This document shows, piece by piece, positions 24,358-33,290 of a stretch of DNA of 64,000 nt. The stretch is from J027 sp034437655. GTDB taxonomy: Bacteria > Chloroflexota > Anaerolineae > Aggregatilineales > J027. Position numbers and translations under genes: made by a program. Position 1 is the first letter of the stretch. Every line of letters begins with the position of its first letter. Location: the NCBI GenBank assembly GCA_034437655.1, contig DAOTTU010000063.1, positions 62,001-126,000 of the forward strand. Direction: 5' to 3'. The notes below the pieces were generated by a model. It was not told the DNA's origin. It was given only the letters and a program-made list of their open reading frames with translations, and made no database searches.

Positions 24358-25110
24358 TTATGCGTTCTCCTGTGAATTGACGATGAGCTTCATTTTACGG
24401 ATGTCGATGTTACGGACGAGGTTTTCAAGGCGGATACGGTGCCAGGTGACGATCATCGAGATATAGGTGAACGCGACGATATTGAACAGCACCGTGTTGC
24501 GAATGGTGTTGGTCATGTCGAAGTCCCCGGTCATGCTGTCAGACGTACTCGTTGGGCCAGCCGCAACCGGGTGAATGGTGTCTGGGCGTACACGAATGAT
24601 GATAATCGTCAGTAGCACACTGCTAAACGCTAGAATGCCATAGACTGCTGCAAAGCGCCGCCGCTGGTCTATGCTTTCAATACCATTGCGGAGCATCAGG
24701 TAGGCCGCGTAGGTCAGCCACATAATCGCGGCGGTGGTCAGGCGTGGGTCCCACGTCCACCAGGTATTCCAGATGGGCTTACCCCAGATCATCCCCGTGA
24801 CGATGTTGACGGTTGCAAAGCCAAGACCAATTTCAATGGCCGCATGGCCGAGGTCGTCCCAGCGTTCCTGACGTGTGCGCAGGTACTGAATCCCCGCGAC
24901 AACTGCGCCCAGGAACAGGAAGAACGCGCCAAAAAAGGTGCCTAGATGAATGTAAAAGAGGCGCTGTACATCACCCTGAATGCGTTCAGGACCAGCGTAG
25001 ACAAAAGCCATGAACATGGCAACAACAAACATACCAACTGCGAGCCAGGTAGCATACTTCAACAGGTTAGTGCGACCAGTAGAATAGTGTTGTGCGACAA
25101 AGTCTTGCAT
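24358..25110 (-). CDS. ccmC: Heme transporter CcmC
   Basis: A 250-aa integral membrane protein with about six helices and the tryptophan-rich heme-handling (WWD) motif WNTWWTWDPRLTTAAIMWLT. Conserved periplasmic histidines flank it (FYIHLGTFFGAFF before, DTIHPVAAGP after). CcmC loads heme onto the chaperone CcmE in cytochrome c maturation System I. The long helical hairpin (LFYIHLGTFFGAFFLFLGAV) is typical. It lies in an operon with ccmE, ccmF, ccmH-like and ccmG-like genes. Length agrees with the family (about 220-250 aa). Confidence 0.93.
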   Translation of the reverse strand: MQDFVAQHYSTGRTNLLKYATWLAVGMFVVAMFMAFVYAGPERIQGDVQRLFYIHLGTFFGAFFLFLGAVVAGIQYLRTRQERWDDLGHAAIEIGLGFATVNIVTGMIWGKPIWNTWWTWDPRLTTAAIMWLTYAAYLMLRNGIESIDQRRRFAAVYGILAFSSVLLTIIIIRVRPDTIHPVAAGPTSTSDSMTGDFDMTNTIRNTVLFNIVAFTYISMIVTWHRIRLENLVRNIDIRKMKLIVNSQENA

Positions 25111-25149
25111 GACGTGTGTGTTCCTTCTTGTTAACTATCGTCGATGTGT

Positions 25150-25524
25150 TTAATTTTGTGTTTCGAGGTCACGCCGCAATGCGAGGATTGCAGCTTCAAC
25201 CTCAAGTTGTCTGTCATCTATCTCATGGCCTGTCACCTGGTCAAGGCGATGCAGTACCCCAACAGCCCGACCCAACAGCATTTTACGCTGTTCAGCATAG
25301 ACATTGGCGGTGATTTTGCCCATGTCATAGTCAATATCCAGATCACGGATGCTGTCTACCAGCATTTCAAGGCGTTCTTCTAAGGTGGCGCGGTCACGAG
25401 CTTCAGCAAGCGCGGCCGCACTTTTCCTGGCACGGAGTTCGTCGCTGCTCATCAGTGATCCAATAGCAAGTAAGGCGGCAACCAGCCCGAGCAGGGCGAA
25501 GAAAATCATACCTTCAACAGTCAT
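25150..25524 (-). CDS. Small membrane protein in the ccm operon (CcmI N-terminal-like)
   Basis: A 124-aa protein with one N-terminal transmembrane helix (MIFFALLGLVAALLAIGSLM) and a helical soluble part (RATLEERLEMLVDSIRDLDI, then DYDMGKITANVYAEQRKMLL). The DLDIDYDMGKI...Y motif is like the cytoplasmic segment of CcmI N-termini, where a 'D-x-x-x-G-K-I' run follows the first helix. The TPR domain of full CcmI is missing. It abuts the thioredoxin-like gene (1-nt separation), so it is part of the maturation operon. The function is inferred from position. Confidence 0.65.
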   Translation of the reverse strand: MTVEGMIFFALLGLVAALLAIGSLMSSDELRARKSAAALAEARDRATLEERLEMLVDSIRDLDIDYDMGKITANVYAEQRKMLLGRAVGVLHRLDQVTGHEIDDRQLEVEAAILALRRDLETQN

Positions 25525-26181
25525 TTAGGCACCTCCCAGCGCTTTGTCAATTTCGGCACGAAGTTGGCGCTCACTGATAGCCCCGTTGTGATGCATGGTG
25601 ATGACGCCGTCCCGGTCAACGATAAACGTTTCCGGCCAGCCTGTGGTGCGATATAGGTCTTTACTGATCTTGTCGGCACGGTCGAGCCCGTTGGGGTAGG
25701 TGATACCATACTGTTCCATGAACTCGAAGGCTACGCGGTCAGGGTCTTTAACATTGACGCCAATGAAAATCACGTTTTGATCGCGGTAGGATTGCCATAC
25801 CCGTTCAAGTGTACGCGCTTCGTCGTGGCAGGGCGGGCACTGTGTGTGCCAGAAATTGATGACGACGACCTGCTCACCTTCAAAGTCCGCAAGCTGAAAT
25901 TCTTCGCCACCATAGAGGGTTATTGTAAAGTCGGGGGCTTGCTCACCGACGCCGACGGTGCCAATCTGGTTGTCGTAGATGCCATAGGCGACCAATGCCA
26001 CCAGCCCCAGGGCAATACCAATGATCACCAGGTTAAAGGGGTTGAGCATTCGTAGCAGACTATTGCGGTTTGTTGTTGTACCCGCCTGCTCTGGCGTTGC
26101 CTCAGCATATGGGTCAACGTAGTCCGGGCTATAGGGATCGGTGTAGTTGTTGTCGTTGGGTTGAATGCTATTTTCGCTCAT
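25525..26181 (-). CDS. Membrane-anchored thioredoxin-like protein (CcmG/ResA/TlpA type)
   Basis: A 218-aa protein with an N-terminal anchor helix (residues about 48-68) and a thioredoxin-fold domain outside the membrane. The active site reads FWHTQCPPCHDEA (Cys115, Cys118), and the cis-Pro region reads TTGWPETFIVDRDGVI. Such proteins reduce the cysteines of apocytochrome CXXCH motifs before heme attachment. It lies between the CcmH-like and CcmI-like genes, the usual place for ccmG. The extended Asn/Asp/Tyr-rich N-terminal tail of about 45 residues before the helix is longer than usual for CcmG. Confidence 0.9.
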   Translation of the reverse strand: MSENSIQPNDNNYTDPYSPDYVDPYAEATPEQAGTTTNRNSLLRMLNPFNLVIIGIALGLVALVAYGIYDNQIGTVGVGEQAPDFTITLYGGEEFQLADFEGEQVVVINFWHTQCPPCHDEARTLERVWQSYRDQNVIFIGVNVKDPDRVAFEFMEQYGITYPNGLDRADKISKDLYRTTGWPETFIVDRDGVITMHHNGAISERQLRAEIDKALGGA

Positions 26182-26183
26182 TG

Positions 26184-26951
26184 TTAGCCTTCTTCTACCA
26201 TGTCAAGCACTCGGCTGAGGAGTGCCGGGTCAACGTTGTCAGGAACAGGGCGATCGAAGTTGGTGCTGGTGCCTGCCTGGCGGGCGACATTCAGCGCGAA
26301 GTCGTTTTGTTTCCGTTGCCAGCTCAGGAATTGCCAGCCAACCAGTAGCGCGAAAAATGCAATCGCAGCCAAAGGCAATGCCCATGAGAGGAAACGGTCA
26401 CCTTCGTCAATCGGGACAGCAGCAATCTTTTCACCGTAACGGTCGGCGAAGGTTGCACGAATTTGGTGTTCACTTGAGCCATCTGCCAGCATATCGCCAA
26501 TTTCTTCACGCCAGACCTGGCATTGGCTGCTAATGCAATAGGCCAGTGCAACGCCAGCGCAAACATCGCAGTACATTTCTTCAGCGATGTAGTACACGTC
26601 GTTGGGGTTCACGTTTGGTGGGTAGGTGTCGCCAAACTGACCGCGTACCAGCACATTGGCAAACTCGGCGGAATAATCGTTAGCAAAATGACGATAGATG
26701 TAGCTTGTCGAATTGCCTTCAGCCACCAGCGTTTCAAGTTCTGTTTGCCACGCCGCACACTGTGGGGTGGTGCAGGTATTCAGGCTCTGGCCTTCGCAGC
26801 TTGTGCAGACGAGGTTATTGGCGATTTCTTCCGCTTGTGGCGAAAGCTCGGGGCTGTCGCCGCCGCCCTGGGCCAGCACTGTGCCGGCAAAACCCAGCGA
26901 CAGTGCTGCAATCAGGACGATGAGCAGTGGAATAAGGATGCGTTGCTTCAT
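26184..26951 (-). CDS. Tandem CcmH-domain protein of cytochrome c maturation
   Basis: A 255-aa protein: signal peptide (to about residue 27), then two CcmH-like modules, then one transmembrane helix (WALPLAAIAFFALLVGWQFL). Module 1 has IANNLVCTSCEGQSLNTC (Cys49, Cys52); module 2 has EEMYCDVCAGVALAYC (Cys128, Cys131). Each has a later Cys in a PQC-x-x-W or SQC-x-x-W context and a helix like CcmH (WQTELETLVAEG / WREEIGDMLADG). Normal CcmH has one such domain with LRCPVCQ. CcmH holds the apocytochrome thiols for the heme lyase complex. The duplication and the extra cysteines are unusual. It is followed closely by the thioredoxin-like gene. Confidence 0.85.
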   Translation of the reverse strand: MKQRILIPLLIVLIAALSLGFAGTVLAQGGGDSPELSPQAEEIANNLVCTSCEGQSLNTCTTPQCAAWQTELETLVAEGNSTSYIYRHFANDYSAEFANVLVRGQFGDTYPPNVNPNDVYYIAEEMYCDVCAGVALAYCISSQCQVWREEIGDMLADGSSEHQIRATFADRYGEKIAAVPIDEGDRFLSWALPLAAIAFFALLVGWQFLSWQRKQNDFALNVARQAGTSTNFDRPVPDNVDPALLSRVLDMVEEG

Positions 26952-26957
26952 TGTTGG

Positions 26958-29144
26958 TTAGTCTCCTGCTCCGACTGGCATGGTTGAAGCGCGTGGTTTG
27001 CGCACAATGCGCTTTTGCGGCGCTTCAGCCGTTGGCCAGGTTGCAATTACGGTTCCGATTATCATAAAGATGCCACCCCACCAGACAAAGCCGACGAGGG
27101 GATTGTTGTAGACGGCAAAGGTTACTTCGTCCCCGTCAATGTGATTGATGCGAACATAGAAGTCACCTTCGATATTGCTATGTACACCAGCAATCAGCAT
27201 CTGGGTGGACTGTACGCTGTAGAAGTCGCGGCGGGGGCGTAGTTCTTGCACGAACTCACCATCGCGCCATAGCGAAATCTCAGCAATGCTCATAATGCGA
27301 CCATCGTCAGACTGGGCGTTGGTGCCGCGTTCATAGCGCATCGTATAGCCAGCCATCGTGAATTCGTCGCCGGGGTCCATGGTTGTTTGTTGAACTTCCT
27401 GGAACAACGTACTGGCGATCACACCAATACCGATGACCAACACGCCGAGGTGAATCATATACCCGCCGTAACGCCGACGGTCACGCAGGAACAGCCGTGT
27501 CATCGCGACACCCCAGTTCTCGTTGTGTGTACGATGCCGGGCGGCTGCACCCTTGAAGATTTCAACAAAGGTTGCAACACCAGCGAAGGCGATGATGCTG
27601 TAGCCAAGGGTCGGGGCGAAGGGGGTACCTGTTGCCAGCAGACCAGCAGCCAGAAGCAGTGCGAACCCAACTGGAATTCGCATCGCGCGACCCACACGGC
27701 GTGCAGTTGCCCGTCGCCAGGCGACCAGCGGTGCAACACCCATCAGTACGAAAAGTACGAGGAATAGGATTGCCACCGGGGTTTCATAGTATTCTGGTCC
27801 CAGGTTGATGACGTTGTCACGCAAACCCATCTGCATCGCAAGGTCGGTAATCTTTTCTGCCCATGTGCCCCAGAAAACGATAACCGTTAGTGCGAAGAAC
27901 ACCCAGTTATTGAGCAAGAACATACTCTCGCGGCTGAGCAGACCTTCAATTTCGTGGTCATTCTTGAAATAGCCCTGACTACCGCGCCACAGATACACCA
28001 GCACACTGATCATCATCATGATGCCGAAGAAGATACCCATCGGCACTGCCAGCGGACTTTCAGCGAAGGTGTGGACACTGCTGAGCAAGCCGGTACGAGT
28101 GGCAACGGTGCCGAGCATGACTAACATGAATGTGACGATGACCATCGACATATTCCAGCCTTTGAGCATGCCGCGCTTTTCCTGGATCATGACACTGTGT
28201 AAGAACGCAGTGCCCGTAAACCACGGTAAGAGCGACGAGTTTTCCACCGGGTCCCAGCCCCAATAGCCACCCCAGCCGAGAACATCATAGGCCCAGCGAC
28301 CACCGAGTATCAGCCCAATAGAAAGGAACAACCACGACACCAGCGTCCAGCGGCGTACAGCCCGCATCCAGTGAACATCTGACTGACCGACAATCATCGC
28401 GGCCATGGCAAAAGCAAAGGGTAGCAAAAAGCCTGTGAAACCGAGGTACAGCGTCGGCGGATGGACGATCATGCCGGGGTGCCGCAGCAAGGGGTTCAAG
28501 CCCCCACCGTCAACTTCCCAGACAACATTCGGTGCTGAGAATGGTGGCTCCGTTTCCGAGACATGGAAGAATGGATATTGTGTCTGGCCGCCATTGGCAA
28601 TTGAGGTTGCTCGCCACGGATGCGCGACTTCCATACCGTCAGGTTGGAACAAGGCCGTTTCAACTGCACCAGACGGGTCGTTGGGCACCATCCAGGTTCG
28701 TTCAAAAGGATTCTCGTAAAAGGTCGAGAGCATCAAGAAAAATGCCAGTGTCCCACCTGCGAAGAACATCACCCAGCCCATAAGGCGGTTGTGGCTGCGC
28801 CAGTTGAAAATCAATGACAGCACCACAAACATACTCAGCATCCAGCCGTAGAATAGCAACGAGCCAGCCTGGCTGCCCCAGAGTGCAGTGATTTTAAGTG
28901 CGTCAGGTTGAACATTGGAGGAGACAGTGCGCACATAGGCGATGCTATAGTCACCAATCCATTGGGCGACGACCAGCATCGTAATGGCGACGGTCAATAA
29001 ACCATAAGTAAAAATGAGGAGGTTGCGGGCGGCAATTGCCCACTGTTTGCGTTGGGTAAAGGCATTGCCGAGGGCCAGCACAACGGCCAGCACACTCGAC
29101 GCAAATGCAATCCCCAGAGTAGCGATACCGATTTCTGCAATCAT
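26958..29144 (-). CDS. ccmF: Heme lyase subunit CcmF
   Basis: A 728-aa polytopic membrane protein. The tryptophan-rich WWD heme-binding motif is clear: GWGGYWGWDPVENSSLLPW, followed by LHSVMIQEKRGMLKGWN. Other CcmF features are the RHPGMIVHPPTLYLGFTGF segment with an external His, and a late periplasmic loop of about 100 residues (TTMDPGDEFTMAGYTMRYER) before the last helix. CcmF receives heme from CcmE and attaches it to apocytochrome c. Length is near the usual 650-750 aa. It sits between ccmE and the tandem ccmH gene. Confidence 0.95.
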   Translation of the reverse strand: MIAEIGIATLGIAFASSVLAVVLALGNAFTQRKQWAIAARNLLIFTYGLLTVAITMLVVAQWIGDYSIAYVRTVSSNVQPDALKITALWGSQAGSLLFYGWMLSMFVVLSLIFNWRSHNRLMGWVMFFAGGTLAFFLMLSTFYENPFERTWMVPNDPSGAVETALFQPDGMEVAHPWRATSIANGGQTQYPFFHVSETEPPFSAPNVVWEVDGGGLNPLLRHPGMIVHPPTLYLGFTGFLLPFAFAMAAMIVGQSDVHWMRAVRRWTLVSWLFLSIGLILGGRWAYDVLGWGGYWGWDPVENSSLLPWFTGTAFLHSVMIQEKRGMLKGWNMSMVIVTFMLVMLGTVATRTGLLSSVHTFAESPLAVPMGIFFGIMMMISVLVYLWRGSQGYFKNDHEIEGLLSRESMFLLNNWVFFALTVIVFWGTWAEKITDLAMQMGLRDNVINLGPEYYETPVAILFLVLFVLMGVAPLVAWRRATARRVGRAMRIPVGFALLLAAGLLATGTPFAPTLGYSIIAFAGVATFVEIFKGAAARHRTHNENWGVAMTRLFLRDRRRYGGYMIHLGVLVIGIGVIASTLFQEVQQTTMDPGDEFTMAGYTMRYERGTNAQSDDGRIMSIAEISLWRDGEFVQELRPRRDFYSVQSTQMLIAGVHSNIEGDFYVRINHIDGDEVTFAVYNNPLVGFVWWGGIFMIIGTVIATWPTAEAPQKRIVRKPRASTMPVGAGD

Positions 29145-29193
29145 GAGTAGTAGTAGTCCCTTCGATGATAGCTGCTACGTGTGATGTTCGGCG

Positions 29194-29757
29194 CTAATCG
29201 TCCGCTGCCACACGGTCAGGATTTGTGTCCTCGTACTTGGTCGGGCACTTCAGTTGGAGGCTGGTAGCATAGAATATGCCATCTGCACGTAATTCACCTT
29301 CAAGAATCGCCTGGGCTTCGTGTTTCAGAAGGTCAGGTACTTCACCATCTGGCACAACAACCTGCAAGCGCGTGGCGTCTGGATCATTGACGGCATCATA
29401 GAGAACGCGAGCAATACCACCGCTTTCACGGATGTCGTCGCTGTCGTTTGAAATATTGGCTACCCAGAAAATCAAGTCATGGGTTTCAGTGTCGAAATAG
29501 TAGTCAGCGTCGCCGTCGATCATATTGCCGTCTACAGCGGCCGAAATGCGGACAGACTTCCCGATATAGCTGGAGTCTTCAACCAGTTCATCAACCGTCA
29601 TGTAGTAACGACCGCCGAAAATGGTGCCGTTGACGATCAAAAACGCACAAACCGCAATCAGGGCAACACCACCCATGATGTAGACTTTGCGTTGTGACGA
29701 ACGGCTTGATAGTTGTTCAGAAAGCTCAGAAGTTTTTTGCCAATTGGTTTCAGCCAT
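29194..29757 (-). CDS. ccmE: Heme chaperone CcmE, Cys-variant (CxxxY)
   Basis: A 187-aa protein with one N-terminal transmembrane helix (residues about 25-48) and an OB-fold domain (VRISAAVDGNMIDGDADYYF, LQVVVPDGEVPDLLKHEAQA). At the position where typical CcmE has a heme-binding His in HxxxY, this protein reads LKCPTKY: Cys171 and Tyr175. That is the CxxxY type known from some archaea and bacteria, in which heme is carried through Cys. It is the first gene of the maturation operon. The tail after the motif is short and acidic. The start at 29757 gives the normal short cytoplasmic lead before the anchor helix. Confidence 0.88.
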   Translation of the reverse strand: MAETNWQKTSELSEQLSSRSSQRKVYIMGGVALIAVCAFLIVNGTIFGGRYYMTVDELVEDSSYIGKSVRISAAVDGNMIDGDADYYFDTETHDLIFWVANISNDSDDIRESGGIARVLYDAVNDPDATRLQVVVPDGEVPDLLKHEAQAILEGELRADGIFYATSLQLKCPTKYEDTNPDRVAADD

Positions 29758-30294
29758 AGGAGGAAAATTTCCCTTTCAACAGTTCATTGACCCGGCTATA
29801 TATGAATATCTTGTGAGTTTTGAAACGTGAAACTCGCGATTGTATGCCGCAAAAGTGTTGGCATGGTGTTGCTTCACATGTCCTCAATGAGTAAGGTGCT
29901 GACGATAACCCAACCATTGATGCTTACATTTACTTTTCTTAGTCTGAGGTTAACATGAATCGGCAGGCTTGTAATTGAGATGTATCAATGTTGCTGTAAG
30001 AAAATGACATTTGTCACATATCCGTTACGTCATCTCTCAGGCCTGCACCCTGAGACTTTTTTCGCAAATGCATTACACTTATTGTGCAAAACAATCGCGC
30101 TGCACAGCAGTGAACAATTGCTATAAATTTTTCTACAATTAGCATGTCTCATACATGAAAGCGTTCGCGAAGTCTGGACGTGTCCAGCATCTCTGCCTGA
30201 AAAGCACATGAGCATTCAGTATTTCTGGATGCGGACGGGGCGCAATCGACTACTATAGACCCATTGTTCATACCAATTATTGAAGGTTTATTTA
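29758..30294. other. Intergenic region, no supported gene
   Basis: This 537-bp divergent region between ccmE and the acetyltransferase-like gene is AT-rich. The only ORF of size (30030-30215, minus) has no start signal and a Cys-rich random composition, so I do not accept it. Just before ccmE, GGAAA-TTTTCC forms a small palindrome overlapping the translation-initiation region. No tRNA or riboswitch was seen. Confidence 0.5.
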
Positions 30295-30603
30295 ATGGCT
30301 ATTGATGTGGAAAATCTGGTAATTGAGAACAACGAAGCCGACAAGCAGTTTCAGGCAAAACTTGAAGACGGTGATATTGCGTTTATTGAATATATGATCG
30401 CGGGTGAGTGGATTGTTTTCACCCACACCGAAGTTCCCGAAAAGTACGAAGGGATGGGTATTGCCAGCAAAATGGCCCGTGTTGCGTTGGACTATGCCCG
30501 GGAGGAAGGCTATCGTGTACAGCCGCTATGCCCTTACATTGCCATGTACATTCGTCGCCACCCCGAATACCAACCGATTACGCTTGGTTATCGTCGCACA
30601 TAA
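30295..30603 (+). CDS. GNAT-like N-acetyltransferase (COG2388 type, YjdJ-like)
   Basis: A 102-aa small protein. It reads VIENNEADKQFQAKLEDGDI, then EYMIAGEWIVFTHTEVPEKY, then the acetyl-CoA loop EGMGIASKMARVALDYAREE, and ends YIAMYIRRHPEY. This is the compact GNAT-type domain with a short G-x-G-x-A pyrophosphate loop (EGMGIASKMA) and the terminal 'CPY-x-x-x-Y-x-x-x-HPEY'. ATG at 30295 is preceded by GAAGG. The substrate is unknown. It is upstream of the cystathionine genes with a 112-bp gap, so cotranscription is uncertain. Confidence 0.88.
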   Translation: MAIDVENLVIENNEADKQFQAKLEDGDIAFIEYMIAGEWIVFTHTEVPEKYEGMGIASKMARVALDYAREEGYRVQPLCPYIAMYIRRHPEYQPITLGYRRT

Positions 30604-30715
30604 CGTATGATAGGGGTTGTAGACTTCCCAAACCATGAAAATTGTCGGTTGCAATGTCTATAGCAGCATTGGACAATATCTCCTGACAAATTGAGCGAAT
30701 ACGAGGGAAGTTGCA

Positions 30716-32107
30716 GTGCAAATCCACAATACAATTATTGAAACGATCGGTGATACGCCGCTTGTACGCCTGAATCACGTCACTGGTGGCATTGAAGCAC
30801 AGGTGGTCGTAAAAGTTGAGTTCTTTAACCCCGGCGGTTCGATTAAGGACCGCATTGGGATTCAGATCGTTGAAGATGCTGAAAAAGAAGGGCGCTTGAA
30901 GCCCGGCGGCACTATTGTTGAAGCGACGTCGGGCAATACGGGCGTCGGCCTGGCGATTGCGGCGGCGCTGCGTGGCTATAAATGTGTGTTCGTGCTGGCA
31001 GACAAGCAATCGCAAGAGAAAATTCAAGTGTTGCGGGCCTTCGGCGCACGAGTGATCGTCACGCCGACCGATGTCGAGCCCGAAGACCCCCGCAGTTACT
31101 ACAGCGTCGCCAGGCGCGTGGTTGAAGAAACCCCGAACGCCATCCTTGCCAATCAATACCACAACCCATCGAATCCGCGCACCCATTACCTGACCACTGG
31201 CCCTGAAATCTGGGAACAGACCGATGGTAAGGTGGATGTGGTCGTGATGGGCGTGGGCACAGGCGGCACGATTACAGGCGTTTCACGTTACCTTAAAGAG
31301 AAGAACCCTGATATTAAAATTGTCGGCGTTGATCCGATGGGTTCCATTCTTTACAAGCATTGGAAGACCGGCGAAACCGACGGCGCTTACAGCTACCTGA
31401 CCGAAGGTATCGGGGAAGATTTTGTACCAACCAGCTACGATGCCTCGTCTGTTGACGATTATGTGCAGGTCACGGACAAAGAATCGTTTTTGATGTTGCG
31501 GCGATTGGTTCGTGAAGAAGGCATTTTTGCCGGGGTTTCCTGTGGAAGTGCGGTTGCGGGCGCGTTGAAGTATGTACGCCGTGAGCAACTTGGCCCGGAC
31601 AAGCTCGTCGTAGTAATTCTGCCCGACTCTGGCACGCGCTACCTCAGCAAAGCCTTTAACGATGATTGGATGCGAGAAAACGGCCTGCTTGACCCCATCT
31701 GGATTGGTGCCTCTGTAGAAACCCTGCTAGACCAGCGCCCACCGCAAAAGGTCATCCTCGCCACCTGTGACGAAGCCATCAGCAGCGTTGTCCAGAAAAT
31801 GCGTGAACACAACGTGTCGCAACTACCCGTGATTGATGACGAGTCTACGCTGGTTGGTATTGTGCAAGAGGTCGATCTGCTGAATTACATGTTGCAAAAC
31901 GGTGCGACCAATAATGCCGAGATTGGCCTGGAAGATGCGGGCGTTGTCTCTAAGGATATTGCGACGGTCAACATGAATACAGCGCTCGAATCCCTGATGA
32001 CGATTTTCAACACCCAACCTGTTGTAGTGGTCGTGGATAACGACCGCGTGCAAAATATCATCACTAAAATTGACCTGATTGACTTCCTCGCCAAGTCAGG
32101 AGCCTAG
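30716..32107 (+). CDS. Cystathionine beta-synthase with C-terminal CBS-domain pair
   Basis: A 463-aa PLP enzyme that condenses serine and homocysteine to cystathionine (the cysteine synthase reaction is an alternative). The catalytic part (residues 1-330) has the PLP lysine in NPGGSIKDRIG (Lys44), the substrate loop EATSGNTGVGLAIAAALRGY, the phosphate-binding VVMGVGTGGTITGVSRYLKE and a PDSGTRYLSK segment. Residues about 340-463 hold two CBS modules (QKMREHNVSQLPVIDDESTL and VVVVVDNDRVQNIITKIDLI), the regulatory pair that in animal CBS binds AdoMet. Translation starts at GTG 30716 with a purine-rich GAGGGAAG upstream. It is 3 nt from the following gamma-family gene. Confidence 0.93.
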   Translation: MQIHNTIIETIGDTPLVRLNHVTGGIEAQVVVKVEFFNPGGSIKDRIGIQIVEDAEKEGRLKPGGTIVEATSGNTGVGLAIAAALRGYKCVFVLADKQSQEKIQVLRAFGARVIVTPTDVEPEDPRSYYSVARRVVEETPNAILANQYHNPSNPRTHYLTTGPEIWEQTDGKVDVVVMGVGTGGTITGVSRYLKEKNPDIKIVGVDPMGSILYKHWKTGETDGAYSYLTEGIGEDFVPTSYDASSVDDYVQVTDKESFLMLRRLVREEGIFAGVSCGSAVAGALKYVRREQLGPDKLVVVILPDSGTRYLSKAFNDDWMRENGLLDPIWIGASVETLLDQRPPQKVILATCDEAISSVVQKMREHNVSQLPVIDDESTLVGIVQEVDLLNYMLQNGATNNAEIGLEDAGVVSKDIATVNMNTALESLMTIFNTQPVVVVVDNDRVQNIITKIDLIDFLAKSGA

Positions 32108-32110
32108 CCA

Positions 32111-33271
32111 ATGTCTACCATCCAACCGACCGCCACCGACAGCACCTATCACGATGAGACACGAGCTGTGCATGCCGGGGTGCAGCCTGACGCAACCACC
32201 GGGGCCATCATGACGCCCATTTTCCAGACCTCGACCTATGTGCAGTCGGCTCCGGCTCAGCATAATGGCTATGAATACAGCCGTACCGACAACCCGACCC
32301 GCACGGCCTTGCAAGAAGCCCTTGCTGCCCTTGAACAGGGGGCTTATGCGCTGGCGTTCGCGAGTGGCATGGCGGCGACGGATACATTGATGCGACTGCT
32401 CAAGCCCGGTGATGAGGTGATTTGCGGCGATGATGTCTATGGCGGCACCTATCGCCTCTTTGAACAGGTGATTAAGCCCTATGGTATCAATTTCCACTGG
32501 ATTGACCTCAACGACCTTGAGCTTGTGACGCGCACCATCAACGACAACACGCGCATGATCTGGCTGGAAACGCCGACGAACCCCAACATGTGCCTTGCTG
32601 ACATTGCTGCCATCTGCGAACTCGCGCCGGATGGGGTACAGGTCGTTGTGGATAACACGTTCGCGAGTCCGATTTTGCAAAAACCATTGACCCTCGGTGC
32701 CGATATTGTGCTGCACAGCACGACGAAATACATCGGCGGTCACAGCGATGTCGTCGGTGGTGCAATTGTTACCAGCGACATAGATGTCTATGAACGACTG
32801 AAATTTTTGCAGAATGCTGTCGGTGCGGTCCCCGGGCCGATGGACTGTTTCCTGACGTTGCGCGGCATCAAGACGTTGGCCGTCCGCATGGAACGTCACA
32901 GTAAAAACGCGCTGCAATTGGCCCGTGTGCTTGAAGACCATCCGCGTATTGAACGTGTGTTGTACCCCGGCCTCGAAAGCCATCCACAGTACGAAATTGC
33001 CACCAGACAAATGACGGACTATGGCGGCATGATCAGCGTCATCGTCAACGGTTCACCCGAAGATGCGGCTCAAATCGTTTCGCGCACGACTATTTTTGCA
33101 TTGGCTGAGAGTCTCGGCGGGGTCGAAAGTCTGATTGAGCATCCCTATAGCATGACGCACGCCAGTACATCCGACAGCCCGATTGCAACCGATCCGCGTC
33201 TTATTCGGTTAAGTGTAGGCATTGAAAATGTCGATGATCTACGCGAAGACCTTCTCAAGGCGCTTGGTTAG
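32111..33271 (+). CDS. Cystathionine gamma-lyase/synthase family PLP enzyme
   Basis: A 386-aa Cys/Met-metabolism PLP enzyme. Visible features are TRAVHAGVQPDATTGAIMTP, YEYSRTDNPTRTALQEALAA, ALAFASGMAATDTLM, the Asp-containing cofactor strand VVVDNTFASPIL, and the PLP lysine in LHSTTKYIGGHSDVVGG. Late segment: SLGGVESLIEHPYSMTHAS. Coupled with CBS (3-nt gap), the pair makes reverse transsulfuration from homocysteine to cysteine likely, so a gamma-lyase role is favoured over synthase. The family cannot be split by motif alone. Confidence 0.93.
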   Translation: MSTIQPTATDSTYHDETRAVHAGVQPDATTGAIMTPIFQTSTYVQSAPAQHNGYEYSRTDNPTRTALQEALAALEQGAYALAFASGMAATDTLMRLLKPGDEVICGDDVYGGTYRLFEQVIKPYGINFHWIDLNDLELVTRTINDNTRMIWLETPTNPNMCLADIAAICELAPDGVQVVVDNTFASPILQKPLTLGADIVLHSTTKYIGGHSDVVGGAIVTSDIDVYERLKFLQNAVGAVPGPMDCFLTLRGIKTLAVRMERHSKNALQLARVLEDHPRIERVLYPGLESHPQYEIATRQMTDYGGMISVIVNGSPEDAAQIVSRTTIFALAESLGGVESLIEHPYSMTHASTSDSPIATDPRLIRLSVGIENVDDLREDLLKALG

Positions 33272-33290
33272 CATGTAGAAGGAGTACCAG

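Noticed and set aside
30030..30215. 61-aa minus-strand ORF in the ccmE upstream region
   Set aside because: No start signal, no domain, Cys-rich random composition; likely chance.
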